Source: Chloroflexota bacterium
Lineage (GTDB): Bacteria > Chloroflexota > Dehalococcoidia > UBA2979
Assembly: GCA_947470025.1 (NCBI GenBank)
Contig: CANIRU010000010.1
Coordinates: 1 to 38,000, forward strand
Reading direction: 5' to 3'
DNA length: 38,000 nt
Both the position numbers and the translations under genes were made by a program. Positions 10,237 to 18,225 of this stretch are shown here, piece by piece. The notes beneath the pieces were generated by a model. That model did not search any database. It was not told the DNA's origin and saw only the letters and a list, made by a program, of their open reading frames with translations. Position 1 is the first letter of the stretch, and the number at the start of each line of letters is the position of its first letter.

Positions 10237-11019
10237 CTAGTTCGTGACGCAGTTGACGAGCAACTGCGTGTACGGGTGTTGCGGATCCTCGAGGATCTGG
10301 TCGGTCAGCCCGGATTCGACGACGTGCCCGTCTTTCATGACGAGCGTCCGGTCCGCCAGCAGCCGGATCACACCGAGGTCGTGCGAGACGATGATCGCCG
10401 TGACGCCGTACCTGGACTGGATGTCGCGCACGAGGTCGAGCACGCCCGCCTGTACCGACACGTCGAGGCCCGTCGTGAGCTCATCGAGCAGCACGAGCTC
10501 GGGGCTATTGGCCAGCGCCTTGGCGATCTGCACGCGCTGCTGCATCCCGCCCGAGAAGAACGCGGGGAAGTCGTCCATGCGCTCGATCGGCACCTCGGTG
10601 CGGACGAGGTAGTCGGACGCCTTCGCGCGGATGTCGGAAACTCGACGCCAGTCGGCCGCCAGCAGGCGCTCCGCGACGTTGCCGCCGGCGGTCACCATCA
10701 GGTTCAGCCCCTGTCGCGGGTTCTGGTACACCATCGACATGCGGTGCGTGCGTAGTTCGCGGCGCTCGCGGCGGTCGGCCTCAAACATGTTGCGCTCGCC
10801 CTCGTGGAACGAGGTGAGGTACGCGGCGCCCGAGGTGGGGACGACATCCTGGAACAGGCACTGGAGCACGGTGCTCTTGCCGGAGCCTGACTCCCCGACG
10901 ATGCCGAGGACCTCGCCCGGGTACACGTCGAACGAGACATCCTCGCACGCGACGATGTGGTGGCCTTTGCCGCTGTAAATCTTGGTCAGGTCGCGGACGC
11001 GCAGCAGCGGCTCTACCAC
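10237..11019 (-). CDS. phnK: C-P lyase ABC protein PhnK
   Basis: ORF 10237..11148, likely GTG start at 11019 overlapping the phnJ stop; GESGSGKST, FSGGMQQRVQIAKALANSPELVLLDELTTGLDVSVQ. Confidence 0.92.
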   Translation of the reverse strand: MVEPLLRVRDLTKIYSGKGHHIVACEDVSFDVYPGEVLGIVGESGSGKSTVLQCLFQDVVPTSGAAYLTSFHEGERNMFEADRRERRELRTHRMSMVYQNPRQGLNLMVTAGGNVAERLLAADWRRVSDIRAKASDYLVRTEVPIERMDDFPAFFSGGMQQRVQIAKALANSPELVLLDELTTGLDVSVQAGVLDLVRDIQSRYGVTAIIVSHDLGVIRLLADRTLVMKDGHVVESGLTDQILEDPQHPYTQLLVNCVTN

Positions 11020-11912
11020 TGGTTCTCCACCTTTCGCCCCGCCAGCACGTCGTCGCAGTACGAGGTGTCGGAGCACACCGAGAGCGTGCCGCCGTCCGCC
11101 TGCGGAGAGGTGACGAGGTAGGAGTCGGTCGCGCCGCAGCGCCGGCACGACATGTTCGGGAACGCCTCGATCTCGAACGGGTAGTCGTCGAACTCGAGCG
11201 GCTGCACATTCGTGAATGGAGGCACGGCGTAGATGCGCTTCTCACGGCCCGCGCCGAAGAGGAAGAGCGTGTCCGCCTGGTTGAGCTTGGGGATGTCCCA
11301 GCGCGGGATCGGGCTGGGGGCCATGACGAAGCGGCCGTTCACCATCACGGGGTAGCCCGCGCCAGCGGTCACCTCGCCGTTGCGCACGACGTCCTCGTAC
11401 AGCGCGAGCCACATGCGCGCGTAGTCGGCCTCGGCGTGCATCGCGCGCGCCGAGGCCACCGAGCGTTCCACGTGGCGCAGCGGCTCCGGGATCGGCACCT
11501 GGAGGATCAGGATCTGCGCCGCGGTCATCCGCTCCTCGGGGATGCGGTGCCGCGACTGGATCAGCGTCGCCTCGCCGGTCGTCAGCGTCTCGCGTGCGCC
11601 CGTCGTCTTGGCGATGAGCCGTCGGAGGTTCACCGCGTTGACGCTCGCATCGTCGCCCTGGTCGATCACCTTGATCGTGTCGTCGGCGCCCACGCAGGCC
11701 AGCGTGATCTGGAGGCCGCCCGTACCCCAGCCGCGAGCGATCGGCATCTCTCGCGAGCCGAACGGCACCTGGTGACCGGGGATCGCCACCGCCTTGAGGA
11801 TCGTGCGACGGATCTCCCGCTTCGCCATGTCGTCGAGGAAGCCGAACGTGTAGCCCTCGAACTCCGCGCCACGCTCGTCGATGAGCGCTCGCACTCCCGT
11901 CGCGCTAACCAC
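11013..11912 (-). CDS. phnJ: C-P lyase catalytic subunit PhnJ (radical SAM-type)
   Basis: GYTFGFLDDMAKREIRRTILKAVAIPGHQVPFGSREMPIARGWGTGGLQ…; C-terminal CRRCGATDSYL…VCSDTSYCDD retains the characteristic Cys set. Confidence 0.96.
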   Translation of the reverse strand: MVSATGVRALIDERGAEFEGYTFGFLDDMAKREIRRTILKAVAIPGHQVPFGSREMPIARGWGTGGLQITLACVGADDTIKVIDQGDDASVNAVNLRRLIAKTTGARETLTTGEATLIQSRHRIPEERMTAAQILILQVPIPEPLRHVERSVASARAMHAEADYARMWLALYEDVVRNGEVTAGAGYPVMVNGRFVMAPSPIPRWDIPKLNQADTLFLFGAGREKRIYAVPPFTNVQPLEFDDYPFEIEAFPNMSCRRCGATDSYLVTSPQADGGTLSVCSDTSYCDDVLAGRKVENQW

Positions 11913-13035
11913 GGCGTGCCGCCGCGACCAGCTCGCGCACCTTGCTCGTGCGGTGCACGGAAGCCACGAAGTCCACGTAGTGCGGGAGCTTCAGGTGCTC
12001 GACGAATCCCATCGCCTCGATCGAGTCGATGTGGTACATCACGTACTCCTCGTCCTCGATCGCCGCGCCGGACTTTGTCGTCTTCTTCAGCGAGCCGTCG
12101 AGGATGCTCATGGAGATCGCCTTCCGCTCGTTGCGGCCCACGACAATGCCGTACGAGACGACGTACTCCGGGTTCTCGCCCTGTACGTGCTCGTGGTCCT
12201 CGGTGCCATCGTGCGTGTGCTGCGCGCCCTCGTCGCCGCCGACGACCTGGTAGCACTCGGTCACCGGCACCCAGCCGATGCGCACCGGACCGCCTGTGAT
12301 CGGGTGCGAGATCTGCACCGGCAGGTCGCCGTAGCGCAGCTCCGCGATGTACCCGTGCGCCCCGCCGTAGCCGCGCATCCCGGCGTACGCGAGCGAGAGC
12401 ATCGCGCCCGTCTCACCGCGCGCGAGCACCTGCAGCCGCGCCGCGCGCGTCGAGGGGAAGCGCAGCGGCTCGCGGGTCACGTCGAACGGCTCGTCGTCCG
12501 AGGTGCGCCGGGGGGCCTCGTGCATCAGTCCGTCGGCACGCAGCGTGTCGATGACGAGCGGGAACTCCTCAGGCGCGGCGCCCGAGGGCAGTGCGTCGAG
12601 GTCGCCAGCGGGCGCGAGCGTCTTCGGCGGGGTGTCGCGCAGCGCGAAGTCCAGCAGGCGCTGTGTGTAGTCACGCGTGCGGCCGAGCACCTGGCCGCCC
12701 GGGATGTCCCGGAACGCCGAGGACACCCGGCGCAGGATGCGCATCTGGCGTCCCGACGAGGGAAACGAGTAGCCGACGCGCGGAAGCGTGGTGCGGTACG
12801 CCCGCAGCAGGAAGCCGGCCTCGATCGGGTCGCCCTCCGCCTGCTTTACGGCGAGCGCACCGAGGTCGAGGTCGTACACACCGCCCTCGCCCATCACCTG
12901 GTCGAGCAGCAGCTCGACGTGATCGGTCACCTGCGGCAGCGCAACCGGGTGATCGGAGTCGGTCACCTGCGCCGCGATCAGCGCCTCGGCGTGCTCGATG
13001 GCGTCCATGCCACCTCGGACAGAGCTGTATCCCAT
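11905..13035 (-). CDS. phnI: C-P lyase core subunit PhnI
   Basis: ORF 11905..13167, start MGYSSVRGGMDAIEHAE at 13035; GYSFPSSGRQMRILRRVSSAFRDIPGGQVLGRTRDYTQRLLDFAL. Confidence 0.94.
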   Translation of the reverse strand: MGYSSVRGGMDAIEHAEALIAAQVTDSDHPVALPQVTDHVELLLDQVMGEGGVYDLDLGALAVKQAEGDPIEAGFLLRAYRTTLPRVGYSFPSSGRQMRILRRVSSAFRDIPGGQVLGRTRDYTQRLLDFALRDTPPKTLAPAGDLDALPSGAAPEEFPLVIDTLRADGLMHEAPRRTSDDEPFDVTREPLRFPSTRAARLQVLARGETGAMLSLAYAGMRGYGGAHGYIAELRYGDLPVQISHPITGGPVRIGWVPVTECYQVVGGDEGAQHTHDGTEDHEHVQGENPEYVVSYGIVVGRNERKAISMSILDGSLKKTTKSGAAIEDEEYVMYHIDSIEAMGFVEHLKLPHYVDFVASVHRTSKVRELVAAARRG

Positions 13036-13036
13036 C

Positions 13037-13636
13037 TCAGTCCTCCACTTCGATGCGAGCGCTGCGGGGCAGGCACGCGACGCGTCCCTGCGGGTCCACG
13101 AGCACGATGTCGATGCCAGTGGGGTACAGGGCGTTGCGCTCGATGAGCGCGTGCAGCGCCGAGGCATCGAGACCCTCGATCGCCAGCGATTGCACGGTCT
13201 CGATGCCGGGGCCGCTCAGTACGGCTCGCAGCGATCCGCTGCCGATGGCATCCACGCGGACGACGACGGTTGCCGATCGCTCCGGCTCCTCGAGGTAGCC
13301 CTCGCTCGCCATCTCGATCACCTCGAGCGCGTGCGCGGCGTCGGCAAGCACGTAGCCAGCGGCGGCGAGCACGTCAGAGCGGGCACCCGTGCGGCGCAGA
13401 ATCTGCTCGTGCACGGAGCGGTCGTCCGCCTCCACAGCGAACGTCACCTCGTGGTCAAGCAGGCACTGCATGACCACGAGCGCGCTGCCCCACGCGCCGT
13501 CAGTGGCGCGCGCCTCGGGCAGCTCGTGGATCGTGCCGGGCCGCGACATTGCGTCGAGGAGCGCACGGAACGCCCGCTGCTCCTGGTCGGCGACGACCGT
13601 CTGGCGCGGTGCTTGCGGAGAAGTGTCGATGGCCAT
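13037..13636 (-). CDS. phnH: C-P lyase core subunit PhnH
   Basis: 199 aa; FRALLDAMSRPGTIHELPE…LLDHEVTFAVE…; between phnG and phnI. Confidence 0.9.
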   Translation of the reverse strand: MAIDTSPQAPRQTVVADQEQRAFRALLDAMSRPGTIHELPEARATDGAWGSALVVMQCLLDHEVTFAVEADDRSVHEQILRRTGARSDVLAAAGYVLADAAHALEVIEMASEGYLEEPERSATVVVRVDAIGSGSLRAVLSGPGIETVQSLAIEGLDASALHALIERNALYPTGIDIVLVDPQGRVACLPRSARIEVED

Positions 13637-14055
13637 TACGTCACGTCCTCAAACTGGACACGTGTCGGCGCAACCTCGGCCCAGCGCGCCGCCCAGCGGC
13701 GCTCGTCGCTCGCGATCGCACCGTCGATGAACGCGTCGATGCGCCCGCACAGCGGGTGCTCAGCAGCCAGCGCGGCGTCGAGCACCGCGGCGGCCAGCGC
13801 GTGTTCCATCGACTTGCCCATGACCATCGCGTAGCCACGGTGCTCGCCGGCGGCGACCTCGGCCTCGGCGACCGTGACCTCTGTGAAGTTGAACGGCAGA
13901 CGGTCCGCCGGCTCCTCCACGCGCACCATCAGCAGCCCCACGGTGGGCCCGCGCGTCACCTCCACCGCGAACGTCTCGAGGACGTCGTCCGCGAGGGCGA
14001 CGATGGCAGCAGCATCCGCTGCCGCCATCGCCTCCAGCCGTTGCTCACGATTCAT
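13636..14055 (-). CDS. phnG: C-P lyase core subunit PhnG
   Basis: Likely start MNREQRLEAMA at 14055 with a GGAGG site; RGPTVGLLMVRVEEPADRLPFNFTEVTVAEAEV…YAMVMGKSMEHA. Confidence 0.9.
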   Translation of the reverse strand: MNREQRLEAMAAADAAAIVALADDVLETFAVEVTRGPTVGLLMVRVEEPADRLPFNFTEVTVAEAEVAAGEHRGYAMVMGKSMEHALAAAVLDAALAAEHPLCGRIDAFIDGAIASDERRWAARWAEVAPTRVQFEDVT

Positions 14056-14104
14056 GTCGCCTCCCTGCTCGCTGTTCGGCATCGATCGGCCCGAGGGCCC
14101 TCGA

Positions 14105-15190
14105 CTAGCCCTTCTCGGCGAGCTCCTTGAGGTCGAGCTTCAGCAGCTTCGCGATGTCGCGGAGCGGGTTGTAGAAGGCATCGAGGGTCTTGAGGTTGAG
14201 CTTCTCGTGCGGGTCGGCGTACCAGTAGCGTGCCGACGAAACGAGCTCCGGGTTGTCCTTCACGCTCAGGAGCGCGTCCTGCACGGCCTTCTTGAAGGTG
14301 ACAGGCAGCTTCTGCCGAATGCCGAACGCGGTGTTCGGGATCGGGTCCGTCACGTCGACGATGGCGATCTTGCCGTCCGGGCAGGCATCGAACGTCTTCT
14401 TGATCTCCTCGGCCGTGCGCGGCTTGGAGATCTCGCCGTCGGCCCACATGCAGGCTTCGATCTGCTTGCCGGCGATCAACGTGAGCAGGTTGCCCTCGTT
14501 GGTTGCACCGCCCGGCGCCTTGCCGTTCCACACGGAGAGGACCGCCGTCGGGTGGCTGCCGGCGAAGACGGTCTTGAACTCCTTGTCGGGGTCGAAGCCG
14601 CGCTTGATCAGGAGGGTCTTGGGCGCGAGGTGACCGGAGGCCGAGGCCGGGTCAACGAAGTTGAAGCCCTTGCCCTTGAAGTCCTCCAACTTCGTGATGC
14701 CGCTGCCCTTCTTCGTGAAGACCACCGACTGGTAGTACGGCACGATCTTGTCGTCGTACTTGCAGTCCTTGGCGGAGGCCGGGCAGGAGATCAACGTCGC
14801 GATCGCCTCGGCGTTCGCCTCCTGCACTGCCAGCACGTACGCGAACGGGCCGACGAGCATCGCGTCCACGCGGTCGGCGCGCATCGCCTCGATCACCGCG
14901 CCGTACGAGGTGCCAGTGAACAGCTCGACCGGCATGCCGAGCTTCTCCTCGAGGTACTTCTTGAACGGGCCCTGCTTCTTCAGCACGGACTCCGCGTCGT
15001 CGCCACCGAAGTAGCCGACGACGAACTTCTTCGGCCACCCCGCCTTCGGGTCGGCCGCCGTCGTGGACTGCGCGCTCACGTTCTTCGCCGCCGCTGCGTC
15101 GTCTTTGGCCGTGTTGCTGCCGCAGGCGCTCGCGGCGAGCGCGGTCGCGCCGATCGCGGCGAGTGCGAGATGACGCCATCGCAGGTTCAT
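14105..15190 (-). CDS. phnD: Phosphonate ABC transporter substrate-binding lipoprotein PhnD
   Basis: Start MNLRWRHLALAAIGATALAASACGS at 15190 (lipobox); VVGYFGGDDAESVLKK…GTSYGAVIEAMRADRVDAMLVGPFAYVLA. Confidence 0.92.
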   Translation of the reverse strand: MNLRWRHLALAAIGATALAASACGSNTAKDDAAAAKNVSAQSTTAADPKAGWPKKFVVGYFGGDDAESVLKKQGPFKKYLEEKLGMPVELFTGTSYGAVIEAMRADRVDAMLVGPFAYVLAVQEANAEAIATLISCPASAKDCKYDDKIVPYYQSVVFTKKGSGITKLEDFKGKGFNFVDPASASGHLAPKTLLIKRGFDPDKEFKTVFAGSHPTAVLSVWNGKAPGGATNEGNLLTLIAGKQIEACMWADGEISKPRTAEEIKKTFDACPDGKIAIVDVTDPIPNTAFGIRQKLPVTFKKAVQDALLSVKDNPELVSSARYWYADPHEKLNLKTLDAFYNPLRDIAKLLKLDLKELAEKG

Positions 15191-15335
15191 TCGGTATTCC
15201 TCTCGTTCCCTCTGGGTTGCCGGTGCATTTGTCGGACACGTGCTGGGGTAGATGGGCACTGGGTGGATGGACCTCGACCGCGGCCCCCGGCACGCCCTCG
15301 GAGGGACGAGGCGTGCCGGATGCCGCGAGGAGCCG

Positions 15336-16259
15336 TCAGATGAAGCGCCGCCGCACGTAGTCGCTGAAGCGATCGACGAGCGTGACCATGAGGACGATGA
15401 AGATCAGTGCGCCCAGGAGCAGGTCGTACTGGAACAGCGCCATGTACTTGCTCAGCACGAAGCCCACGCCGCCCGCCCCGACCAGGCCGAGGATCGTCGC
15501 GGAGCGCACGTTGTGCTCGAACAAGAGCAGTGCGTACGACAGCACCATTGGCATCGCCTGCGGCAGCACGGCATACGAGATGACCTGGCTCCGGCTCGCG
15601 CCGGTCGCGCGGATCGCTTTCACCTGTTCCGGGTCGATCGCCTCGATCGCCTCGGCGAACACCTTCGCCATGAAGCCCACGGAGCCGACGGCGAGGGCCA
15701 TCACTCCACCGAACGGCCCCAGCCCGACGGCCGCGACGAAGATCAAAGCGAAGATGATGTCCGGCACCGCGCGGTTGGCGTTCAGCACCATGCGTGTCGT
15801 CTGGTACACCAGCGGATGCGGCGCGATGTTGCGTGCGGCCAGCAGCGCGAACGGGATCGACAGGACAATCGCGAAGACCGTGCCGACAATCGCGATCTGA
15901 ATGGTCTGGATGACCGCATACAGGATCTCGGGGAACGGGAACGTGACATCGGCGAACCCGATCCGCGGGATGGTCACGAAGCCGAGGGCGATCGCAGGCG
16001 TCTGGAGCGCTTCATCGACCATCTCGAACTTCGGCGGGAACATGCGCACGACGAAGTTACGGATGTTCGGGATGCCTGCGATCAACTCGCTCGGGCGCGC
16101 GTTGGTCGCCTCCAGGCCCCACAGCAACAGCAGCGTGATGCCGAGAACGATCAACACTCGGCTCAGCGAGAAGCGGGGCCACACCCGCAGCAGGTCGAGG
16201 CGGCCTTCGGGAGTGATCTGAGATGGGGTGAACCCGGCGGAGTCGATCAGCCCCGCCAT
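15336..16259 (-). CDS. phnE: Phosphonate ABC transporter permease PhnE
   Basis: Start MAGLIDSAGF at 16259 with ATGA overlap with phnC; permease EAA-type segment AIEAIDPEQVKAIRATGASRSQVISYAVLPQAMP, multiple TM segments. Confidence 0.92.
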   Translation of the reverse strand: MAGLIDSAGFTPSQITPEGRLDLLRVWPRFSLSRVLIVLGITLLLLWGLEATNARPSELIAGIPNIRNFVVRMFPPKFEMVDEALQTPAIALGFVTIPRIGFADVTFPFPEILYAVIQTIQIAIVGTVFAIVLSIPFALLAARNIAPHPLVYQTTRMVLNANRAVPDIIFALIFVAAVGLGPFGGVMALAVGSVGFMAKVFAEAIEAIDPEQVKAIRATGASRSQVISYAVLPQAMPMVLSYALLLFEHNVRSATILGLVGAGGVGFVLSKYMALFQYDLLLGALIFIVLMVTLVDRFSDYVRRRFI

Positions 16260-17119
16260 CAGCGGGCGCTCCCCGCCAGCACCGGCTCCGCCTCGGTCGG
16301 CGCAGGGGCGTGCGTACCGATCGAAGGCGGAGCCGTGGGCGGTGTCGGCGGCACGACACCGCGGGAGAAGGACTTCCACTCGCGGTCAAAGCGATAGGTG
16401 CGGTTCAGCACGTCGTCGGTGAGCCCGGACGGCGGCCCGTCGTACACCACGACGCCCTGCGCGATGGCGCAGATGCGGTCGCAGCACTGCACCGCCAGGT
16501 CGACATCGTGGATGTTGATGAGCGTGGGCACGCCTTCGTCTCGCGCGATGCGCGCGAGGTCCGCGAGCACCTGCTCGGACAGTTCGGGGTCGAGGCTCGC
16601 GACGGGCTCGTCGGCGAGGATGACGCGCGGCTGCTGTGCGAGCGCGCGGGCGATCGAGACGCGCTGCTTCTCACCGCCCGAGAGCTGGTCGGCGCGATGG
16701 CTGGCGCGGTGCAACATCGACACGCGCTCCAGCGAGCGCACCGCGATCTCGCGATCCTCAGCCGGGAAGTGATAGACGAGCGACCCGGCCGTCCGCCGGT
16801 GTCCGAGGCGGCCCGACAGCACGTTGTTCATCACCGACAGCCGCTCGACGAGGTTGTATTCCTGCCAGATGAACCCAACCCGCCGCTGGATCGTGCGGAG
16901 GTCGTCGTTCGACGCGGCGAGGACGTCGTCGCCGTCGATCGTGAGCGAGCCGGTGGCGCCGCGTTCCAGACCGTTGATGCAGCGCAGGAGCGTGGACTTC
17001 CCGGCGCCGGAGCGCCCGATGATCGCACACACCTCGCCATCCTCGACCGTAAGGTCGATGTCCTTCAGCGCTTCGTAGCCGTTGGGATAGACGTATCGCA
17101 GGTGCTTGATGCTGAGCAT
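16259..17119 (-). CDS. phnC: Phosphonate ABC transporter ATP-binding protein PhnC
   Basis: Start MLSIKHLRYVYPNGYEALKDIDL at 17119 with AAGAGGA site; GRSGAGKST, LSGGEKQRVSIARALAQQPRVILADEPVASLDP. Confidence 0.93.
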   Translation of the reverse strand: MLSIKHLRYVYPNGYEALKDIDLTVEDGEVCAIIGRSGAGKSTLLRCINGLERGATGSLTIDGDDVLAASNDDLRTIQRRVGFIWQEYNLVERLSVMNNVLSGRLGHRRTAGSLVYHFPAEDREIAVRSLERVSMLHRASHRADQLSGGEKQRVSIARALAQQPRVILADEPVASLDPELSEQVLADLARIARDEGVPTLINIHDVDLAVQCCDRICAIAQGVVVYDGPPSGLTDDVLNRTYRFDREWKSFSRGVVPPTPPTAPPSIGTHAPAPTEAEPVLAGSAR

Positions 17120-17129
17120 GCACGTCCTC

Positions 17130-17173
17130 TTGCGTCGCGCGCGGGTCGCATGCGGGTCGCATGCGGGTCGCAT
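17130..17173 (-). repeat. Tandem 11-bp direct repeat (three perfect copies + one degenerate) upstream of phnC; candidate operator
   Basis: GCGGGTCGCAT at 17141-17151, 17152-17162, 17163-17173 (plus-strand reading); in-phase degenerate TTGCGTCGCGC at 17130-17140. Confidence 0.75.
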
Positions 17174-17309
17174 GCGGTTGGTAGACGGGACGCGGGGAAG
17201 GTCGTCGCCGCCTGATGAGGAGACTAGGGAGAACCCTGTGTCCCGAAGTGAAGGCCGCGATCGGGGATCAACAAACTCTCGTTAAGGGGGTGAGCGACTC
17301 AAGGGCCAC

Positions 17310-17341
17310 ACGAGATTCAGTGGATCGCGTTGCAATCTCGT
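17310..17341. promoter_or_regulatory. Inverted repeat ACGAGATT-N16-AATCTCGT upstream of the response regulator
   Basis: Perfect 8-bp arms at 17310-17317 and 17334-17341 in the phnC/response-regulator spacer. Confidence 0.45.
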
Positions 17342-17414
17342 CGAAGCAAACGCGACCTTAATCAGCACCGGCCGAGCGGCGTTGATACTCGGCGCGGACG
17401 ACAAAGGAGTCGCT

Positions 17415-18176
17415 GTGTCGACAATGCTGGTCGTAGAGGACGACAGGACGATTGCGGAAGTCGTCGCGTACCAGCTCCAGCGCGAAGGGCACCGGGCGAC
17501 GATCGCGTCCGATGGCATCGAGGCCCTCGAGCGGCTGCGGGAAGCGGCCTACGACCTCGTCATCCTCGACCTCATGTTGCCGCGGCTGTCGGGGCTCGAC
17601 GTGCTCCGGATGCTCCGGCGTGACTCCGCCACCCCCGTCATCATCCTGAGCGCACGCGACGGAGATGCCGACCAGGTCGCCGCGCTCGATCTCGGCGCGG
17701 ACGACTACATCACCAAGCCGTTCTCGATCCGCCAGCTCCTCGCACGCGTCGCCGCGATCCTGCGGCGGCGCGCCCCCGCGCCGCTCGATGCGATCGCGGC
17801 ATCTGACGCCGAGTGCGAGATCGTGATCGACGAGGAGAGCCACGAGGTGCGCAAGCGTGGGGAGGTCATCCCACTCGCACCGAAGGAGTTCGAGCTGCTC
17901 GCGTTCCTCGCGCGCCGCCCGAACCAGGTGTGCTCACGCGACGCCGCGCTGAACGCCGTATGGGGCTACGGCTACGAGGGCGAGACACGCACCGTGGACG
18001 TCCACATCCACTGGCTCCGTCGCAAGCTCGAGGACGACCCCGCACAACCGCGCTACCTCGTCACCGTCCGCCAGTACGGCTACAAGTTCGTCGCACGGCC
18101 CGCGTGTGAGGACCAGGGCGCCCGGGCCGCACATGCTGAGGCACTCGTCCCGCACGAGGAGGCACCGGCCTCCTGA
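17415..18176 (+). CDS. OmpR/PhoB-family response regulator
   Basis: GTG at 17415 with AAAGGAG upstream; receiver VVEDDRTIAEVV…LVILDLMLPRLSGLDVL…LGADDYITKPFS and winged-helix FELLAFLARRPNQVCSRDAALNAVWGYGYEGETRTVDVHIHWLRRKLEDDP. Confidence 0.93.
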   Translation: MSTMLVVEDDRTIAEVVAYQLQREGHRATIASDGIEALERLREAAYDLVILDLMLPRLSGLDVLRMLRRDSATPVIILSARDGDADQVAALDLGADDYITKPFSIRQLLARVAAILRRRAPAPLDAIAASDAECEIVIDEESHEVRKRGEVIPLAPKEFELLAFLARRPNQVCSRDAALNAVWGYGYEGETRTVDVHIHWLRRKLEDDPAQPRYLVTVRQYGYKFVARPACEDQGARAAHAEALVPHEEAPAS

Positions 18177-18208
18177 GCCCAGACCGCGTCACCGCGTGCA
18201 TCTGGGCT
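18176..18208 (+). terminator. Candidate terminator hairpin after the response regulator
   Basis: AGCCCAGA…TCTGGGCT arms (18176-18183 / 18201-18208) with inner CGCG/CGCG, followed by ttctgtct; between convergent genes. Confidence 0.5.
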
Positions 18209-18225
18209 TCTGTCTCCGCTCGCCG

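Noticed and set aside
9592-13146. Long plus-strand ORFs 9592-10755 and 11881-13146
   Set aside because: Antisense to phnL/phnK and phnI, which have clear family motifs; shadows of codon bias.
17141-17173. CRISPR-like interpretation of the 11-bp repeats
   Set aside because: Units are contiguous without spacers and far too short; a tandem direct repeat/operator is the better reading.
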